Source of the DNA: Mesorhizobium hawassense
GTDB lineage: Bacteria > Pseudomonadota > Alphaproteobacteria > Rhizobiales > Rhizobiaceae
Direction: 5' to 3'
Length of the DNA: 64,000 nucleotides
NCBI RefSeq assembly: GCF_003289945.1
Contig: NZ_QMBP01000003.1
Span: 534,070-598,069, forward strand
Under the pieces are notes generated by a model. The model saw only the letters and a list, made by a program, of their open reading frames with translations. It searched no databases and was not told the DNA's origin. A program made the translations under genes and the position numbers. Of the stretch, positions 6,861 through 15,254 are shown piece by piece (positions within the stretch are counted from its first letter, which is position 1; the number at the start of each line of letters is the position of its first letter).

Positions 6861-7937
6861 TCAAGCTCCTATCGCCCGGCGGCGCTGGCGCCATTGATCG
6901 AGAACGACCGCGCCGACGATGATCACGCCCTTGACCATCTCCTGATAATAGGCGTCGAGGCGCAGGAAGGTGAAGCCGGAAATGATGACGCCGAAGATCA
7001 GCGAGCCGATCACGGTGCCGATGATCGAACCGCGGCCGCCCGACAGCGAAACGCCGCCGATGACCGCCATGGCGATGGCGTCGAGCTCGTACATCACGCC
7101 CATGCCGGCCTGGGCGGTGAGGTTCTTGGAAGAGAGCACCACGGCCGCAAGCGAGGCGAGAATGCCGGCGATGGCATAGACCAGCACCTTGTGGTTGGCG
7201 ATCTTGATGCCGGACATGCGCGCGGCGTCCTCGTTGGAGCCGATGGCATAGCAGTGCTTGCCGTATTTCGTGTAGGTCAGGATGAGCTGAAACAGGATCG
7301 CCAGCGAAATGAAGATGACGACCGGCATCAAGCCCTTGCCGATGGCCGCGAAGCTGTCGGTCGGGAAAGAGATCGGCTGGCCCTTCGACCACCATTTGGC
7401 GATGCCGCGGGCGGTGACCATCATGCCGAGCGTGGCGATGAAGGGCGGAATACGGGTGTAGGCAATGAGCAGGCCGTTGATCAGGCCGGCGATCAGGCCG
7501 CAGCCGATGGCGACCAGCAGCGGCACGATGACCGGCAGGTCGGTCAGGCCGTAGTCGATGAACATCGCCTTGGGGTTGGGATTACCGTTGACGGTCGCGA
7601 CCTGCGCGAAGCTCATGGCGATCATGGCGGTGGCGCCGACGATCGAGCCCGAGGACAGGTCGATGCCGCCGCAGATGATGACCTGGGTGACGCCGATGGC
7701 GATGATGCCGACGATCGACACCTGCAGGATGATGATCTGCAGGCGCTGTTCGTTGAAGAGACCGGACACATTCTCACGGGTGTTGAACAGGAAGCTGTCG
7801 CCCAGGAAGACGCGGCCGATCAGCTCGAAGGCGGCGACCAGGATGACCAGCGCCAGGAACACGTTGAACTCGGCAGGCCATGGACGCTTCTTGGCGTCGT
7901 AACTCAAGCCGCCAATGCCATGCGATGACTGTGACAC
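6861..7937 (-). CDS. CUT2 sugar ABC transporter permease (inositol/rhizopine type)
   Basis: A 358-residue inner-membrane permease of the RbsC family with about ten hydrophobic segments and the family motifs 'GGIDLSSGSIVGATAM', 'IPPFIATLGMMVTARG', 'GSNEDAARMSGI' and 'IGGVSLSGGRGS'. The GTG start has GGAGG 8 nt upstream. It lies 2 bp before the ATPase gene. It is separated from the upstream binding-protein gene by 136 bp that contain a very stable 11-bp hairpin, a layout that often lets the binding protein be made in excess over the membrane parts. Confidence 0.9.
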   Translation of the reverse strand: MSQSSHGIGGLSYDAKKRPWPAEFNVFLALVILVAAFELIGRVFLGDSFLFNTRENVSGLFNEQRLQIIILQVSIVGIIAIGVTQVIICGGIDLSSGSIVGATAMIAMSFAQVATVNGNPNPKAMFIDYGLTDLPVIVPLLVAIGCGLIAGLINGLLIAYTRIPPFIATLGMMVTARGIAKWWSKGQPISFPTDSFAAIGKGLMPVVIFISLAILFQLILTYTKYGKHCYAIGSNEDAARMSGIKIANHKVLVYAIAGILASLAAVVLSSKNLTAQAGMGVMYELDAIAMAVIGGVSLSGGRGSIIGTVIGSLIFGVIISGFTFLRLDAYYQEMVKGVIIVGAVVLDQWRQRRRAIGA

Positions 7938-7966
7938 GTCTTGTTCCTCCGAATGACCGCGCCCGT

Positions 7967-7990
7967 TCTCCCGCCCGGTCGGGCGGGAGA
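7967..7990. repeat. Strong hairpin between binding-protein and permease genes
   Basis: An 11-bp perfect inverted repeat (TCTCCCGCCCG / CGGGCGGGAGA) with a 2-nt centre and no following T-tract. In polycistronic transporter mRNAs such hairpins stabilise the upstream message; here that would favour the binding protein. The role is inferred. Confidence 0.6.
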
Positions 7991-8073
7991 GGAACAGAGC
8001 GGCGCCGCTTCATCAGCAGCCGATTTCAGCCAGTCCGATGCGCCGCGGCACCACTCGGTGAGTGGCCCAGCCT

Positions 8074-9015
8074 TCAGTTCTTCTTCAAGAACTTGTCGAT
8101 GTTCGCCGGGGTGACGAGCTGGAACGGGATGTAGACCTTGTGTTCCACCTTTTCGCCCTTGGCGAGCTTCAGCGCCGCGTCGAGCGCGCCGGCGCCCTGG
8201 CCAGCCGCATCCTGGAAGACGGTCACGTCGAGATCACCCGCCTGCATCGCGACAAGCGCGTCCTGCGTCGCGTCGACGCCGCCGACCACGACCGCCTTCA
8301 TGTCGACATTGGCGGCCTTCATCGCCTGGATGGCGCCGATGGCGCTTTCGTCGTTGTTGGCGATGACGCCGTCGAACGCCTTGCCCGACGACAGCCAGTT
8401 GGTCATCAGGTTCTGCGCCTGGTCACGGTCCCAGTTCGAGGTCTGCTTGTCGATGATCTTGATGAAGCTGCAGTCCGGCGTGGCGATGACTTCCTCGATG
8501 TCCTTGGTGCGCTGCACCGCGGCCTGGTTCGAGAGCTCGCCCATGATCACATAGACATTGGCTTCCTTCTTGCCGGCTTCCTTGAACAGGCGGCAGGCTT
8601 CCTTGGTCTCGAGCGTGCCGGATTCGGCCTCGTTCGAAGCGACGAAGGCCTGATTGTCGGGCAGTGAGTCGACATTGACCGGCTGGCGGTTGACATAGAC
8701 CAGCGGGATCTTGGCCGCGGCGGCCGCATCCGACATCGCCTGGGTGGCCGAAGTGTCGACCGGATTGACGATGATGGCGTCGACGCCCGAGGCGGCGAAG
8801 TTCTTGATCTGGTCTAGCTGCTTGGCCACGTCGTTCTGCGCATCCTCGACCTGCAGCTCGACGCCGCTCATGCCCTTGGCCTGCGCGATCATGCCGTTGC
8901 GCAGCACGGTCAGGAAGTTGTCGTCGAACTTGGCCATCGAAACGCCGATCTTGGCGGCGAAGGCGGATGAACACATCAGCGCCGAAAGCGCGACGCCCAA
9001 AAGCAGTTTCTTCAT
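8074..9015 (-). CDS. Periplasmic inositol/rhizopine-type sugar-binding protein (MocB/IbpA-like)
   Basis: A 313-residue type I periplasmic binding protein. Residues 1-20 form a signal peptide (MKKLLLGVALSALM..SSAFA). The mature protein shows the family's 'KIGVSMAKFDDNFLTVLRN', 'GVDAIIVNPVDT', 'VYVNRQP', 'ANNDESAIGAIQAM' and 'GVDATQDALVAMQAGDLDVT'. I recognise this pattern from rhizobial inositol-binding proteins and from MocB, the rhizopine-binding protein. The ATG is preceded by GGAGGAG at good spacing; an in-frame start 11 codons upstream would spoil the signal peptide. It is the first structural gene of the transporter operon. Confidence 0.88.
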   Translation of the reverse strand: MKKLLLGVALSALMCSSAFAAKIGVSMAKFDDNFLTVLRNGMIAQAKGMSGVELQVEDAQNDVAKQLDQIKNFAASGVDAIIVNPVDTSATQAMSDAAAAAKIPLVYVNRQPVNVDSLPDNQAFVASNEAESGTLETKEACRLFKEAGKKEANVYVIMGELSNQAAVQRTKDIEEVIATPDCSFIKIIDKQTSNWDRDQAQNLMTNWLSSGKAFDGVIANNDESAIGAIQAMKAANVDMKAVVVGGVDATQDALVAMQAGDLDVTVFQDAAGQGAGALDAALKLAKGEKVEHKVYIPFQLVTPANIDKFLKKN

Positions 9016-9367
9016 TTTATCTCTCCTCCACTTGGTGTCCGGCTGCACCTATTGAACCGGAATTCCCGGTTTGCCCGGAGAATCTCTCCCTGCGGCCATC
9101 TGGCGTTGCCATCGCTTGGAACGCCTCGTCCTCCGCTCGAACAGACGTTCCGGAACGAAAGAACCAAAAAGCCTAGTTAGTGAAATATTTATTCCATTTC
9201 GTTTTGGAAACGTCAAGGGCGATTCCGACCGGGGCAGCCGGTTTTTCGATCACCATCGACGTGACGAAGATCAAAATCGTCGAAATTTACGCCCGAACCC
9301 GGATGAACCACGATGAAAGAATCCATCAGCCTGATGGATTGCATCACATCGGCTGCAGGCTCGGCGC
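9016..9367. promoter_or_regulatory. Control region of the inositol/rhizopine-like operon
   Basis: The 352-bp gap between the LacI-family gene and the binding-protein gene holds no credible reading frame. It contains a perfect 12-bp palindrome CGTTCCGGAACG at 9146-9157, a LacI-like even palindrome with a central CG, and an AT-rich stretch near 9180-9215, the likely promoter, followed by GAAT..TTCC-like partial repeats. The assignment of the palindrome to the adjacent regulator is inference. Confidence 0.5.
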
Positions 9368-10399
9368 TCAGATGTTTTCCGGCAGATAGATGTCGAAGGG
9401 CAGGAAGGTCTGTCCCGGCGCATTGGCGGCGCCGCTTTCAATGGCATGCGCCATCAGCCCGACGAGCTCCCGGCAGAGCGCGGCAAGCGGCGTCGAGATC
9501 ACCATGGTGAGGATGCTGTCGGCGAGCGCCGCGCGCGAGACGGCGTTGATCTCGTTGCAGATGACGACCGGCATTTGCGCCGGATTCGCAATCCTCAGCG
9601 CCGAGACCGCGCCTTCCATGCCGCCGCCGGCGACATAGCAGCCGGCGAGATCGGGATGGCGCGCCAGGAGATCGAGCATGGCATCATGCGTCACGTCATT
9701 GGCCTCGAGGTTGACCAGCGTCTCCATCACGGTGAAGTCCGGCGCGTGCTCGCGGAAGAAAGAGCGGAAGCCGATCTCGCGCAGCTCATGGCCGTGGAAG
9801 CGGTGGCTGCCGACGAAGAGCGCCACCTTGCCGGGCTTCCTCGCGGCCTTGGCGATCATCCATGCCGCGCTGCGCCCGACCTTGCGGTTGTCGAGCCCGA
9901 CATAGCCCTCACGGATGCCGGCGGCAAAGTCGGACAGCAGCGAGAAGACCGGCTGCCCCCTCGCCTTCAGCGTCTCCACGACGGCCGTCAGGTTGGGGTG
10001 ATCCGGGCCGACGACGGCGATGGCCCTCGATTTCGCGGCCAGCTTGCGCATCTGGGCGGCGATCTCGTCCGGCGCCAGGGAAGCGGCGAACTCGACGGTC
10101 GCAACGCCGCGGAAGCGCTGCGACTGCGCGACCGCCAATTCGAGCTCCCTGGCGAAATCGCCATAGAAGACGTCATTGCCCCTGAGCAGCAGGAAGCCGA
10201 GCCGGTATTCCGGCAATTCCTGGCGCATGCGCTGCTTGATCAGCCCGGCGGCGTGGTAGCCGATCTCGGTGGCGGCGTCATAGACCCGGCGCGCGGTCTC
10301 TTCGCGCACCGGCAGGCGGCTGTTCAAAACCCGGTCGACGGTGGCGACGCTGACGCCCGAGACGCGCGCCAGATCGGTGATCGTCGGTCGCTTTGCCAT
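9368..10399 (-). CDS. LacI family transcriptional regulator
   Basis: A 343-residue regulator with an N-terminal LacI helix-turn-helix (residues 5-55: 'TITDLARVSGVSVATVDRVLN', 'ARRVYDAATEIGYHA') and a periplasmic-binding-protein-like effector domain ('VGPDHPNLTAVVETLKARGQPVFSLLSD', 'YVGLDNRKVGRSAAWMI', 'CYVAGGGMEGAV'). The SVATVDRVLN hinge region is typical of sugar regulators of the rhizobial inositol/rhizopine class. It lies directly upstream of the transporter operon in the same orientation and is divergent from the mocD-like gene, so it may control both through palindromes in the two flanking gaps. Confidence 0.9.
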   Translation of the reverse strand: MAKRPTITDLARVSGVSVATVDRVLNSRLPVREETARRVYDAATEIGYHAAGLIKQRMRQELPEYRLGFLLLRGNDVFYGDFARELELAVAQSQRFRGVATVEFAASLAPDEIAAQMRKLAAKSRAIAVVGPDHPNLTAVVETLKARGQPVFSLLSDFAAGIREGYVGLDNRKVGRSAAWMIAKAARKPGKVALFVGSHRFHGHELREIGFRSFFREHAPDFTVMETLVNLEANDVTHDAMLDLLARHPDLAGCYVAGGGMEGAVSALRIANPAQMPVVICNEINAVSRAALADSILTMVISTPLAALCRELVGLMAHAIESGAANAPGQTFLPFDIYLPENI

Positions 10400-10453
10400 G
10401 AACGGCGCTCCATCGCCTAACCCGACTCAGGGTAGCTCATCCTGATATGAAAT

Positions 10454-10466
10454 GATAGAATCTATC
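10454..10466. promoter_or_regulatory. Candidate operator between lacI-family and mocD-like genes
   Basis: Perfect odd palindrome GATAGA-A-TCTATC in an AT-rich patch of the 177-bp divergent gap. Position suits control of either divergent gene; the protein that binds it is not known. Confidence 0.4.
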
Positions 10467-10576
10467 TTTGTGACGTTGAGACTATCAGCTCTTGCGGCTA
10501 TGGTGAAGTCGAAAGTCAGCGATGCGCGGGCCCAGGCGGTTGGAGCTGTCCGCAAGGCGCTGATGGAGGAACCCCA

Positions 10577-11683
10577 ATGACGGCAATCACGTCTTCGGCA
10601 GCGTCGCCGCGCGACTACAGCCTGACCGGGCGAGACGCCAGGCTCGCGGTCGAAAACGGGCTTTCGGCGGCACAGTGGTATCACACCGACGTCCCGCGCA
10701 AGCAGATGAAGGAGCTGATGCAGCGCTCCGACCAGCCGGCGATCCGCGACACCATCATCTGGCTGGCCGCTTTCGTCGTCAGCGCCGCGGGCGCCATCTG
10801 GTTCTGGGGCAGTTGGTGGTGCGTGCCGTTCCTCTTCGTCTATGGCACGCTCTACGGCTCCTCGACCGATTCCCGCTGGCACGAATGCGGCCACGGCACC
10901 GCCTTCCGCACGGAGTGGATGAACGATGCCGTCTACCAGTTCGCCTGCTTCATGATCATGCGCAATCCGGTGACCTGGCGCTGGAGCCACACGCGCCACC
11001 ACACCGACACCATCATCGTCGGCCGCGACCCGGAGATCGCCGTCATGCGGCCGCCGGATCTGCTGCGCGTGGTGCTCAACTTCTTCGGCATTCTCGATGC
11101 CTGGCACGCGATGGTCGACATGGTGCGCAACGCCGCCGGCGTCATCAGCGCGGCGGAAAAGACCTTCATTCCCGAGCAGGAGCAGCCGAAGGCGATCCGC
11201 GTGGCCCGCATCTGGCTGGCCATCTATCTCGCGACCATCGCATTGGCGCTCTATCTGCATTCGTGGCTGCCGCTGATGCTCGTCGGCCTGCCCCGCCTCT
11301 ATGGCGCCTGGCATCACGTGATGACCGGCCTGCTGCAGCATGGCGGCCTCGCCGACAATGTCACCGACCATCGTCTGAACAGCCGCACCGTGCTGATGAA
11401 TCCGATCAGCCGCTTCATCTACTGGAACATGAACTACCATGTGGAGCATCACATGTTCCCGATGGTGCCCTATCACGCGCTGCCGAAGCTGCATGAGCTG
11501 ATCAAGCACGATCTGCCGACGCCGACGCCGTCGATCCTGGCCGGCTATCGCGAAATGATCCCGGCCTTCCTGCGCCAGTTGCGGAACGAGGACTATTTCC
11601 TCAAGCGCGCGCTGCCGCCGACGGCAAAGCCCTACCGGGAAGAGCTGCACAACGACAATCCGGTGGCGGCGGCGGCCGAGTGA
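10577..11683 (+). CDS. mocD: Membrane di-iron oxygenase/desaturase, MocD-like
   Basis: A 368-residue integral-membrane non-haem di-iron enzyme. The three histidine boxes of the fatty-acid desaturase/hydroxylase superfamily are present: HECGH at 102-106, HTRHH at 138-142 and HVEHH at 288-292, with an additional His in 'LLQHGG', and hydrophobic segments around 57-95 and 210-240. It is followed by a Rieske ferredoxin (38 bp) and a ferredoxin reductase, the same set as mocDEF of Sinorhizobium rhizopine catabolism, where the three-part oxygenase demethylates 3-O-methyl-scyllo-inosamine. Function here is inferred from that context; a lipid desaturase is the alternative. Confidence 0.75.
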   Translation: MTAITSSAASPRDYSLTGRDARLAVENGLSAAQWYHTDVPRKQMKELMQRSDQPAIRDTIIWLAAFVVSAAGAIWFWGSWWCVPFLFVYGTLYGSSTDSRWHECGHGTAFRTEWMNDAVYQFACFMIMRNPVTWRWSHTRHHTDTIIVGRDPEIAVMRPPDLLRVVLNFFGILDAWHAMVDMVRNAAGVISAAEKTFIPEQEQPKAIRVARIWLAIYLATIALALYLHSWLPLMLVGLPRLYGAWHHVMTGLLQHGGLADNVTDHRLNSRTVLMNPISRFIYWNMNYHVEHHMFPMVPYHALPKLHELIKHDLPTPTPSILAGYREMIPAFLRQLRNEDYFLKRALPPTAKPYREELHNDNPVAAAAE

Positions 11684-11721
11684 GCGGCCCGACCATCTGA
11701 CATGAGCTTTTGGAGGACGAG

Positions 11722-12036
11722 ATGAGCGATTGGGTCGAGGCCTGCGCGGCCGGGGATATCGACGAAGAAGACGTGATGCGGTTCGACCATGGCGGCCGCA
11801 CCTTCGCCATCTACCGCAGCCCGGAGGACGAATATTTCGCGACCGACGGCCTGTGCACGCATGAAAAGGTGCATCTGGCCGACGGGCTGGTGATGGACGA
11901 CATCATCGAATGCCCCAAGCACAATGGCCGCTTCAACTACAAAACCGGCGACGCGCGCGGCGCACCAGTCTGCGTCAACCTGAAGACCTATCCGGTCAAG
12001 GTCGACGCCGGCAAAGTCCTCATTCAGGTCGGGTGA
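11722..12036 (+). CDS. mocE: Rieske [2Fe-2S] ferredoxin, MocE-like
   Basis: A 104-residue soluble Rieske protein. The cluster ligands are Cys45-x-His47 ('CTH') and Cys64-x2-His67 ('CPKH'). It would carry electrons from the downstream FAD reductase to the upstream di-iron enzyme. The ATG has GGAGGA a few bases upstream; an earlier in-frame TTG would overlap that ribosome-binding site. The spacing to the reductase gene is 5 bp, which indicates co-translation. Naming follows the mocDEF arrangement. Confidence 0.85.
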   Translation: MSDWVEACAAGDIDEEDVMRFDHGGRTFAIYRSPEDEYFATDGLCTHEKVHLADGLVMDDIIECPKHNGRFNYKTGDARGAPVCVNLKTYPVKVDAGKVLIQVG

Positions 12037-12041
12037 CGACG

Positions 12042-13271
12042 ATGACGGGAGGAATGGTGATCATCGGCGCCGGCGAATGCGGCGGGCGCGCCGCGCTTGC
12101 GTTGCGCGATCTGGGTTTCGAAGGGCCGGTGACACTGGTCGGCGACGAGCCGCATCTGCCCTATGAGCGGCCTCCGCTGTCGAAGGAGGCCATGACCGGC
12201 GAGGCTCCAGCCATCAAGACCATTACCACCGACGCGCTTTTGGCCGAGCGCTCAATCCGGCACATTCATTCCGTCCGGGCCGCGGCGATCGACCGCGCCG
12301 CGCATGCCGTGCGGCTGTCGGACGGCTCCTCCCTTTCCTATGACAAGCTGCTGCTGGCGACCGGATCCGTACCGCGCAAGCTGCCGATGCCGGGGCTGGG
12401 CGGACGCTGCGTTTACTTGAGGACCTTCAACGATGCGCTGGCCATCCGCGCCCATCTCAGCGCCGGAAATCGCGTCGCCATCCTCGGCGGCGGCTTCATC
12501 GGCCTGGAGCTGGCTGCTTCGGCGCGCAAGCTCGGCGCCACTGTCACGGTCATCGAGGCGCAGCCGCGCATCCTGATGCGCGGCGTGCCGGCCGAGATTG
12601 CGGAGATCATTCACAAGGCGCATGAGGCCGAGGGCGTGAAAGTCCTCACCGGACAGGGCATCACGGCGATTGCCGACGACGGCCCGCAAGTTGGCATCAC
12701 GCTTGGCGATGGACAGGAAGTCGTCGCCGATCTCGCGGTCATCGGCATCGGCGCCGTGCCGGTGACGGCGCTCGCCGCCGCGGCGGGGCTCGCGATCGAC
12801 AACGGCATCGCCGTCGACGCGACGCTTCGTACGGCCGACCCGGATGTCTTCGCCGCCGGCGATTGCTGTTCGTTCCCGCTCGCGGTCTATGGCGGACGGC
12901 GCGTGCGGCTGGAAGCCTGGCGCAACGCCCAGGAGCAAGGCGCTTTAGCCGCCAGGAACATGCTCGGCGCCAATGAGGCGCATGCCGCCGTGCCATGGTT
13001 CTGGTCGGATCAATACGGCCTCACGCTACAGATCGCCGGGCTTTCCGACGAAGGTCGCGCGATCGTCCGGCGCGACCTCGACGATGGCGCCTTCATCCTG
13101 TTCCACCTGGCCGAGGACGGCAGGCTGGTCGCCGCCAGCGGCATCGGCCCCGGCAATGCGGTGGCGCGCGACATCCGCCTGGCCGAAATGCTGATCGCCA
13201 GGCGGGCGATGCCGGCGCCGGAAGCGCTGGGCTCGCAAGCGGTCAAGCTGAAGTCGCTGCTGGCGGCATAG
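12042..13271 (+). CDS. mocF: FAD-dependent ferredoxin reductase, MocF-like
   Basis: A 409-residue flavoprotein of the NADH-ferredoxin reductase family used by Rieske-dependent oxygenases. It shows an N-terminal FAD dinucleotide motif GAGECGG at residues 8-14, an NAD(P) motif GGGFIGLELA near residue 150, and 'DPDVFAAGDCCSF' near 270 for FAD binding. It completes a three-component electron chain with the Rieske protein and the membrane di-iron enzyme upstream. The start ATG was chosen because it sits 5 bp after the ferredoxin stop and just before the FAD motif. Confidence 0.88.
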   Translation: MTGGMVIIGAGECGGRAALALRDLGFEGPVTLVGDEPHLPYERPPLSKEAMTGEAPAIKTITTDALLAERSIRHIHSVRAAAIDRAAHAVRLSDGSSLSYDKLLLATGSVPRKLPMPGLGGRCVYLRTFNDALAIRAHLSAGNRVAILGGGFIGLELAASARKLGATVTVIEAQPRILMRGVPAEIAEIIHKAHEAEGVKVLTGQGITAIADDGPQVGITLGDGQEVVADLAVIGIGAVPVTALAAAAGLAIDNGIAVDATLRTADPDVFAAGDCCSFPLAVYGGRRVRLEAWRNAQEQGALAARNMLGANEAHAAVPWFWSDQYGLTLQIAGLSDEGRAIVRRDLDDGAFILFHLAEDGRLVAASGIGPGNAVARDIRLAEMLIARRAMPAPEALGSQAVKLKSLLAA

Positions 13272-13305
13272 TCCGCCTGCAACCGGCATTGAGGGATCAA
13301 GACAT

Positions 13306-14115
13306 ATGGCACGCAGCAGACCGACCGTCGCCGATTTGCAGTCACTGAAGGGCAAGCGCCAGCTTTCCAAACTGCGCGTCTTTTCGCTCGAGGAGGCTGA
13401 AGCCGCCGAACGCGCCGGCATCGACCTCATCTCGGTTCCCTATGATGTGATGCTCGACCCGCGCTTTCGCGACGCCGCACCCACCTGCTTCGCCATCCCC
13501 GGCGATGAACGCATCAAGCTCGGCGCCACCGCGAACGAGATCCTGCGCATGGCGGTGAACCTGCGCGCGGCAAGCGCCGACGCCATGTATTGCTCGGCCA
13601 GCCTGCGGACGATCCGCCGGCTGCGCGACGAGCATATTCCGGTCTGCGGCCATGTCGGCCTGATCCCGGCGCATGCGACCTGGACGGGCGGCTTCAAGGC
13701 GGTCGGCAAGACGGCCGAAAGTGCCGCCTTCGTGTGGAAGCAGGTCCGGGATCTGGAGGCCGCCGGCGCCTTCGCGGCCGAAATCGAGGTGGTGCCGGCC
13801 AGTGTCGCCGCCGCGATCTCGCGGCGCACGCCCCTGATCATGATCTCGATGGGCGCGGGCACCGGCTGCGACGCGCAATATCTGTTCTCGGAAGACGTGC
13901 TCGGTTCCAATCGCGGCCGCTATCCGCGCCATGCCAAGCGCTACCGAGATTTCAGCGCGGAGTTCGATCGGCTCCAGAACGAGCGCATCGCCGCCTTCCG
14001 CGAATATGCCGACGACATCCAGTCCGGCGCCTATCCGGAGCCGCGCCACACCGTCGAGGCGGACCCGGAGGAAATGCGAAAATTCGAGGCGTATCTGGAG
14101 TCGGAAGGCTACTGA
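13306..14115 (+). CDS. Divergent PanB-like ketopantoate hydroxymethyltransferase family protein
   Basis: A 269-residue PEP-mutase/PanB-type TIM barrel. The stretch 'VCGHVGLIPAHATWTGGFKAVGKTAESA' aligns by eye with the PanB 'GHxGLTPQ...GGYKVQGR' block, and 'AAEIEVVPASVAAAIS' matches the PanB 'LECVP..LA' block with the acidic residue kept. The N-terminal metal-binding block is altered ('SVPYDVMLDPRF' rather than VGDSLGM), so it is probably not the housekeeping PanB. It lies 34 bp after the ferredoxin reductase gene on the same strand, suggesting that it handles a one-carbon unit or keto-acid made by the MocDEF-like oxygenase. That role is speculation. Confidence 0.65.
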   Translation: MARSRPTVADLQSLKGKRQLSKLRVFSLEEAEAAERAGIDLISVPYDVMLDPRFRDAAPTCFAIPGDERIKLGATANEILRMAVNLRAASADAMYCSASLRTIRRLRDEHIPVCGHVGLIPAHATWTGGFKAVGKTAESAAFVWKQVRDLEAAGAFAAEIEVVPASVAAAISRRTPLIMISMGAGTGCDAQYLFSEDVLGSNRGRYPRHAKRYRDFSAEFDRLQNERIAAFREYADDIQSGAYPEPRHTVEADPEEMRKFEAYLESEGY

Positions 14116-14124
14116 GCCAAACGA

Positions 14125-15084
14125 TTAGAAAAGCGCCTTCAGTTCGTCGAGCTTGTCGTTGACCAGCCAGCCGTAATAGTTCTCCTCGGGCAGCTTTTCC
14201 GGCTCTCCGGCCGCGCGGCGCTTCTCGTTCTCGGCCTTCAGCGCCTCGGCGCGCTGCTCCGGATTGCCGACATTGTAGAGCGTGGCGGTCAGGCCCGGGT
14301 TATGCGAGATGTCGAAGCCGGCAATGTTGCGGTAGGCGTCGATCGACTTCCTGATGGTCGCGGCGACGTAAGGCAGCGTCAGATCCGGATCCATGATGGT
14401 CTTGTAGACCATGTTGGGATCGTTGACGTCGAGCTCGGGCAGGCCGGAAACCTTGTGCACGAGGTCGCTCATCTGAAGCGCCGTCAGCGGGTTGAGCTGG
14501 CCGAGACCAAAGGTCTGGCCGGCATAATAGGGCTGGAAGAAGGTGGCACCGAAGCGATCGTTGGGGAAATCCTCGCCGCCGACGGTCTGGCCTCGGAAGG
14601 AATGGTTCCACACCTGCTCGCGGCATTCCCAAAGGTCGTAGCTGTCGCCCATGCCGGCGCATTTCTCGAATTCCGGCCGCTTGATGAAATCGCTGACATC
14701 CTCGCCCTCATAGGCAAAGGTCAGCTTGCTCGACAGATAGGAGATCGCCTTGACGTAATAGGTCTGCAGACGGTCATAGGCGTCGACATTGTAGGTGTGC
14801 TCGCCGACGATCGCGCCGACGATATGCATCGGGTCGATGCCATAGGCCGCCGCCGCCTTCCTGATCTTGGCGCGCAAGTCGGCGTCGTTCTGCAGCAGCG
14901 CGTAGACCTTGCGGTACTTGGCCTGGAAGGTGGTGTTGGTGGCCTGGGTGCGCCGGCTGGACGCGCCCGGAATATCCGGCTGCACGCTGTTGCGGTTGCC
15001 GGGCGGCACCATGGTTGCCGCATCAGCGGTTGCCACCGCCGCCGCCAGCACGAGACCAGCCAGTAGAAACAGGTATTTCTTCAT
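14125..15084 (-). CDS. DUF1402 family secreted protein
   Basis: A 319-residue protein with a signal peptide (MKKYLFLLAGLVLAAAVATADA) and a mature part containing 'IDPMHIVGAIVGEHTYNVDAYDRLQTYYVKA' and 'GQTFGLGQLNPLTALQMSDLV', a lysozyme-like helix pattern with a possible catalytic Glu in GEHT. I recognise it as DUF1402, a family found mainly in Rhizobiales without a firm function; a lytic transglycosylase-like activity is conceivable. The ATG was chosen to preserve the signal peptide. It lies 170 bp downstream of hslU and is convergent with the PanB-like gene. Confidence 0.75.
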   Translation of the reverse strand: MKKYLFLLAGLVLAAAVATADAATMVPPGNRNSVQPDIPGASSRRTQATNTTFQAKYRKVYALLQNDADLRAKIRKAAAAYGIDPMHIVGAIVGEHTYNVDAYDRLQTYYVKAISYLSSKLTFAYEGEDVSDFIKRPEFEKCAGMGDSYDLWECREQVWNHSFRGQTVGGEDFPNDRFGATFFQPYYAGQTFGLGQLNPLTALQMSDLVHKVSGLPELDVNDPNMVYKTIMDPDLTLPYVAATIRKSIDAYRNIAGFDISHNPGLTATLYNVGNPEQRAEALKAENEKRRAAGEPEKLPEENYYGWLVNDKLDELKALF

Positions 15085-15215
15085 ACGCCGCCGCCTTTGA
15101 ATCGGCGGCAACCTAGGTAAAGCGCTCGGCGGAGTCGAGAGAAGGCTTGAACCCGCCGCCAAGAATGGTGACCAGATGCTTCCATTTGGCCACACCCAGG
15201 ATTTGTCAGCCGGAC

Positions 15216-15247
15216 AATTCGGGCCGGCGGTCAGGCCGGCCCGAATT
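15216..15247 (-). terminator. Large hairpin after hslU
   Basis: A perfect 13-bp stem (AATTCGGGCCGGC / GCCGGCCCGAATT) with a 6-nt loop begins 8 bases after the hslU stop. TTTTTT precedes rather than follows the stem in the hslU direction, so it is not a textbook intrinsic terminator; it may protect the 3' end or act with Rho. Confidence 0.5.
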
Positions 15248-15254
15248 CAAAAAA

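Noticed and set aside
15216..15247. Textbook intrinsic terminator for hslU
   Set aside because: The stem is excellent but the T-tract lies before, not after it, so it is recorded only as a hairpin with lower confidence.
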